From positions 75,105,617-75,169,616 of the forward strand of contig NC_087063.1 of NCBI RefSeq assembly GCF_963678635.1: a stretch of 64,000 nt of DNA. The letters are read 5' to 3'. The position numbers and the translations under genes are program-made. The DNA is from Symsagittifera roscoffensis (taxonomy: Eukaryota; Xenacoelomorpha; Acoela; Convolutidae). The notes below the pieces were generated by a model. It was not told the origin of the DNA. It worked only from the letters and a program-made list of their open reading frames with translations, and searched no databases. This document shows positions 63,156-64,000 of this stretch, in pieces; position 1 is the stretch's first letter; every line of letters begins with the position of its first letter.

Positions 63156-63981
63156 GCCGAACGATTTCAAAAAAACGCAGCCGACGGACATTCAACATCA
63201 GGTCAGCCAAAAGAAAGCCAACGAACCTTCTGTGACAAGCATCCCCATTCCAACTACGACTGACTGTTTTCCACTGCCTGTCAGCCAGACATCTATTTCG
63301 TTCGAATCAATCAGTATGTCATCCGAAACAGCTTCGGTAATTTCGGATGGTTGTCATTCAGATTTCGACAACAACAGCGTCTCGAATCGTCCTGTCGCTC
63401 AAAGTCGCGGAGTCTTTGATGTAATCAGAAGTCGGCGGCTTCAAAATGACAAAAACTCGGCAGGGAATTTTGTACAGTCGCGAAGCCGAAGCAGAGCCGG
63501 GTCGTCATTCGGATTCGGATCGGAATATGATTCGCCGAGAAGCATGAACGAATTTGAAAATGACTTGAATAACAATCGAAACAAATTCACTCCGTCTGAA
63601 GAAAGTTTTCAGTTCGAAATTGCAACTCCAGTTCCAAAACGATCTGAAAATTTCCAGTCTCATCAAGAAAATGAACAAAGCAGCTCGTGCCAAGATGCAT
63701 TAGCTTTTCCGGCTATATATCAACAAGCGAATATCATCAGTGACGAAGTTTATCAAACGTCGAGAAGAAATCCGAACGTTATGTTTCAGTCGACTCCTTT
63801 TAACATTCCAAACTATTCAGACGTTCCTCAAACACCCAATATGAACTCAATGACCGGTCGATGCGTGAAGAACGATTTGGATGTTTTGATGGCTCAAATA
63901 AAATTGAATCAAGAAAAGGAAGATAGAGAAAGAATGGATCTGCTTCAAGCTTTGAAGGGCGAAGACTATTTAGAAGATTAG
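63156..63981 (+). CDS. TTC3-like: Last exon u, disordered C-terminus
   Basis: Acceptor ttccttttag; 275 codons to TAG at 63979. In phase with exon t. Ser/Asn/Gln-rich (SISFESISMSSETASVISDG; SRSRSRAGSSFGFGSEYDSP) and ends with a charged helix (MAQIKLNQEKEDRERMDLLQ). There is no RING finger and no strong donor before the stop. Confidence 0.8.
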
Positions 63982-64000
63982 AAAAAAAGTATCAAAATTC

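Larger units (their letters stand above)
34363..63981 (+). other. TTC3-like: Host gene of the TTC3/DZIP3 family (spread of recognised exons)
   Basis: At least 20 exons with GT-AG borders and compatible phases lie on the plus strand. The family call rests on four blocks in the order found in animal TTC3: TPR-like helices (52688-55309), the Cys-rich segment VKPPAPLITCVYPNC ... YHCNCWKKLKMG (55607-55897), CVTPDCAGTIKSI (56171 exon), and the LLLQNGPLREADTPF domain (59830 exon). Vertebrate TTC3 and DZIP3 are RING E3 ubiquitin ligases. No RING is seen before the stop at 63981. Exons between 46571 and 51919 are missing, partly behind the N gap. The true 5' end is not established. Confidence 0.75.

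Overview
The window is AT-rich DNA from a multicellular animal, most likely an invertebrate. It holds split exons with GT-AG introns, two Ty3/gypsy retrotransposons, a decayed LINE, tRNA-derived SINEs and a dense, nested population of short inverted-repeat elements. A host gene of the TTC3/DZIP3 family also points to a metazoan. The species cannot be fixed from sequence alone. There is no rRNA gene, credible functional tRNA gene, CRISPR array or prokaryotic feature. A run of 200 N (48692-48891) is an assembly gap.

Left part (1-21 kb). A 6.25-kb Ty3/gypsy element lies on the minus strand (504-6754), with 216-bp LTRs that differ at one base. It encodes gag-protease-RT, RNase H-integrase and an extra C-terminal reading frame, and its pol is broken at two homopolymers. 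Its gag ATG spans the LTR/primer-binding-site junction. The rest to 21 kb is mostly short repeats: a hairpin-ended ~530-bp family (called A here), a GCCGACGGGACTTCAAGCC inverted-repeat family (B), a poly-G family (C), fold-backs (D), a dispersed AGGGGCGGATCTAGG repeat (E) and a Tc1-like long-TIR element (G). One isolated exon-like ORF sits at 8583-8785.

Centre (21154-31427). This is the most interesting object: an apparently intact 10.27-kb Ty3/gypsy element on the plus strand. Its two 439-bp LTRs look identical and it is flanked by a GGGGG target duplication. Gag (431 aa) ends exactly on an A AAA AAC slippery heptamer followed by UAA, so Pol is predicted to be made by -1 frameshifting. Pol (1840-codon ORF) carries protease, RT, RNase H, integrase and a GPY/F-like module. 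After a Pro/Ala-rich and basic linker it ends in a complete macrodomain of the TARG1/OARD1 type, with both catalytic residues of that family (Lys and Asp) present. A retrotransposon that carries its own ADP-ribosyl hydrolase-like module is the best candidate for an undescribed system here. Behind pol lies 2 kb of noncoding sequence with ~173-bp tandem repeats.

Right part (34-64 kb). A host gene on the plus strand is split into at least 20 recognisable exons (34363-63981). The middle and 3' exons match the TTC3/DZIP3 family: helical/TPR-like repeats, a Cys-rich segment with a CWKKLK motif, a CVTPDC motif and the LLLQNGPL-type domain. It stops at 63981 with no RING finger. Its introns are packed with repeats: families A, B, E and H, tRNA-like SINE copies, a LINE pseudogene with a SINE inserted in it, a 271-bp hAT-type MITE with an 8-bp target duplication, a 732-bp long-armed fold-back and a Tc1-like transposase relic.
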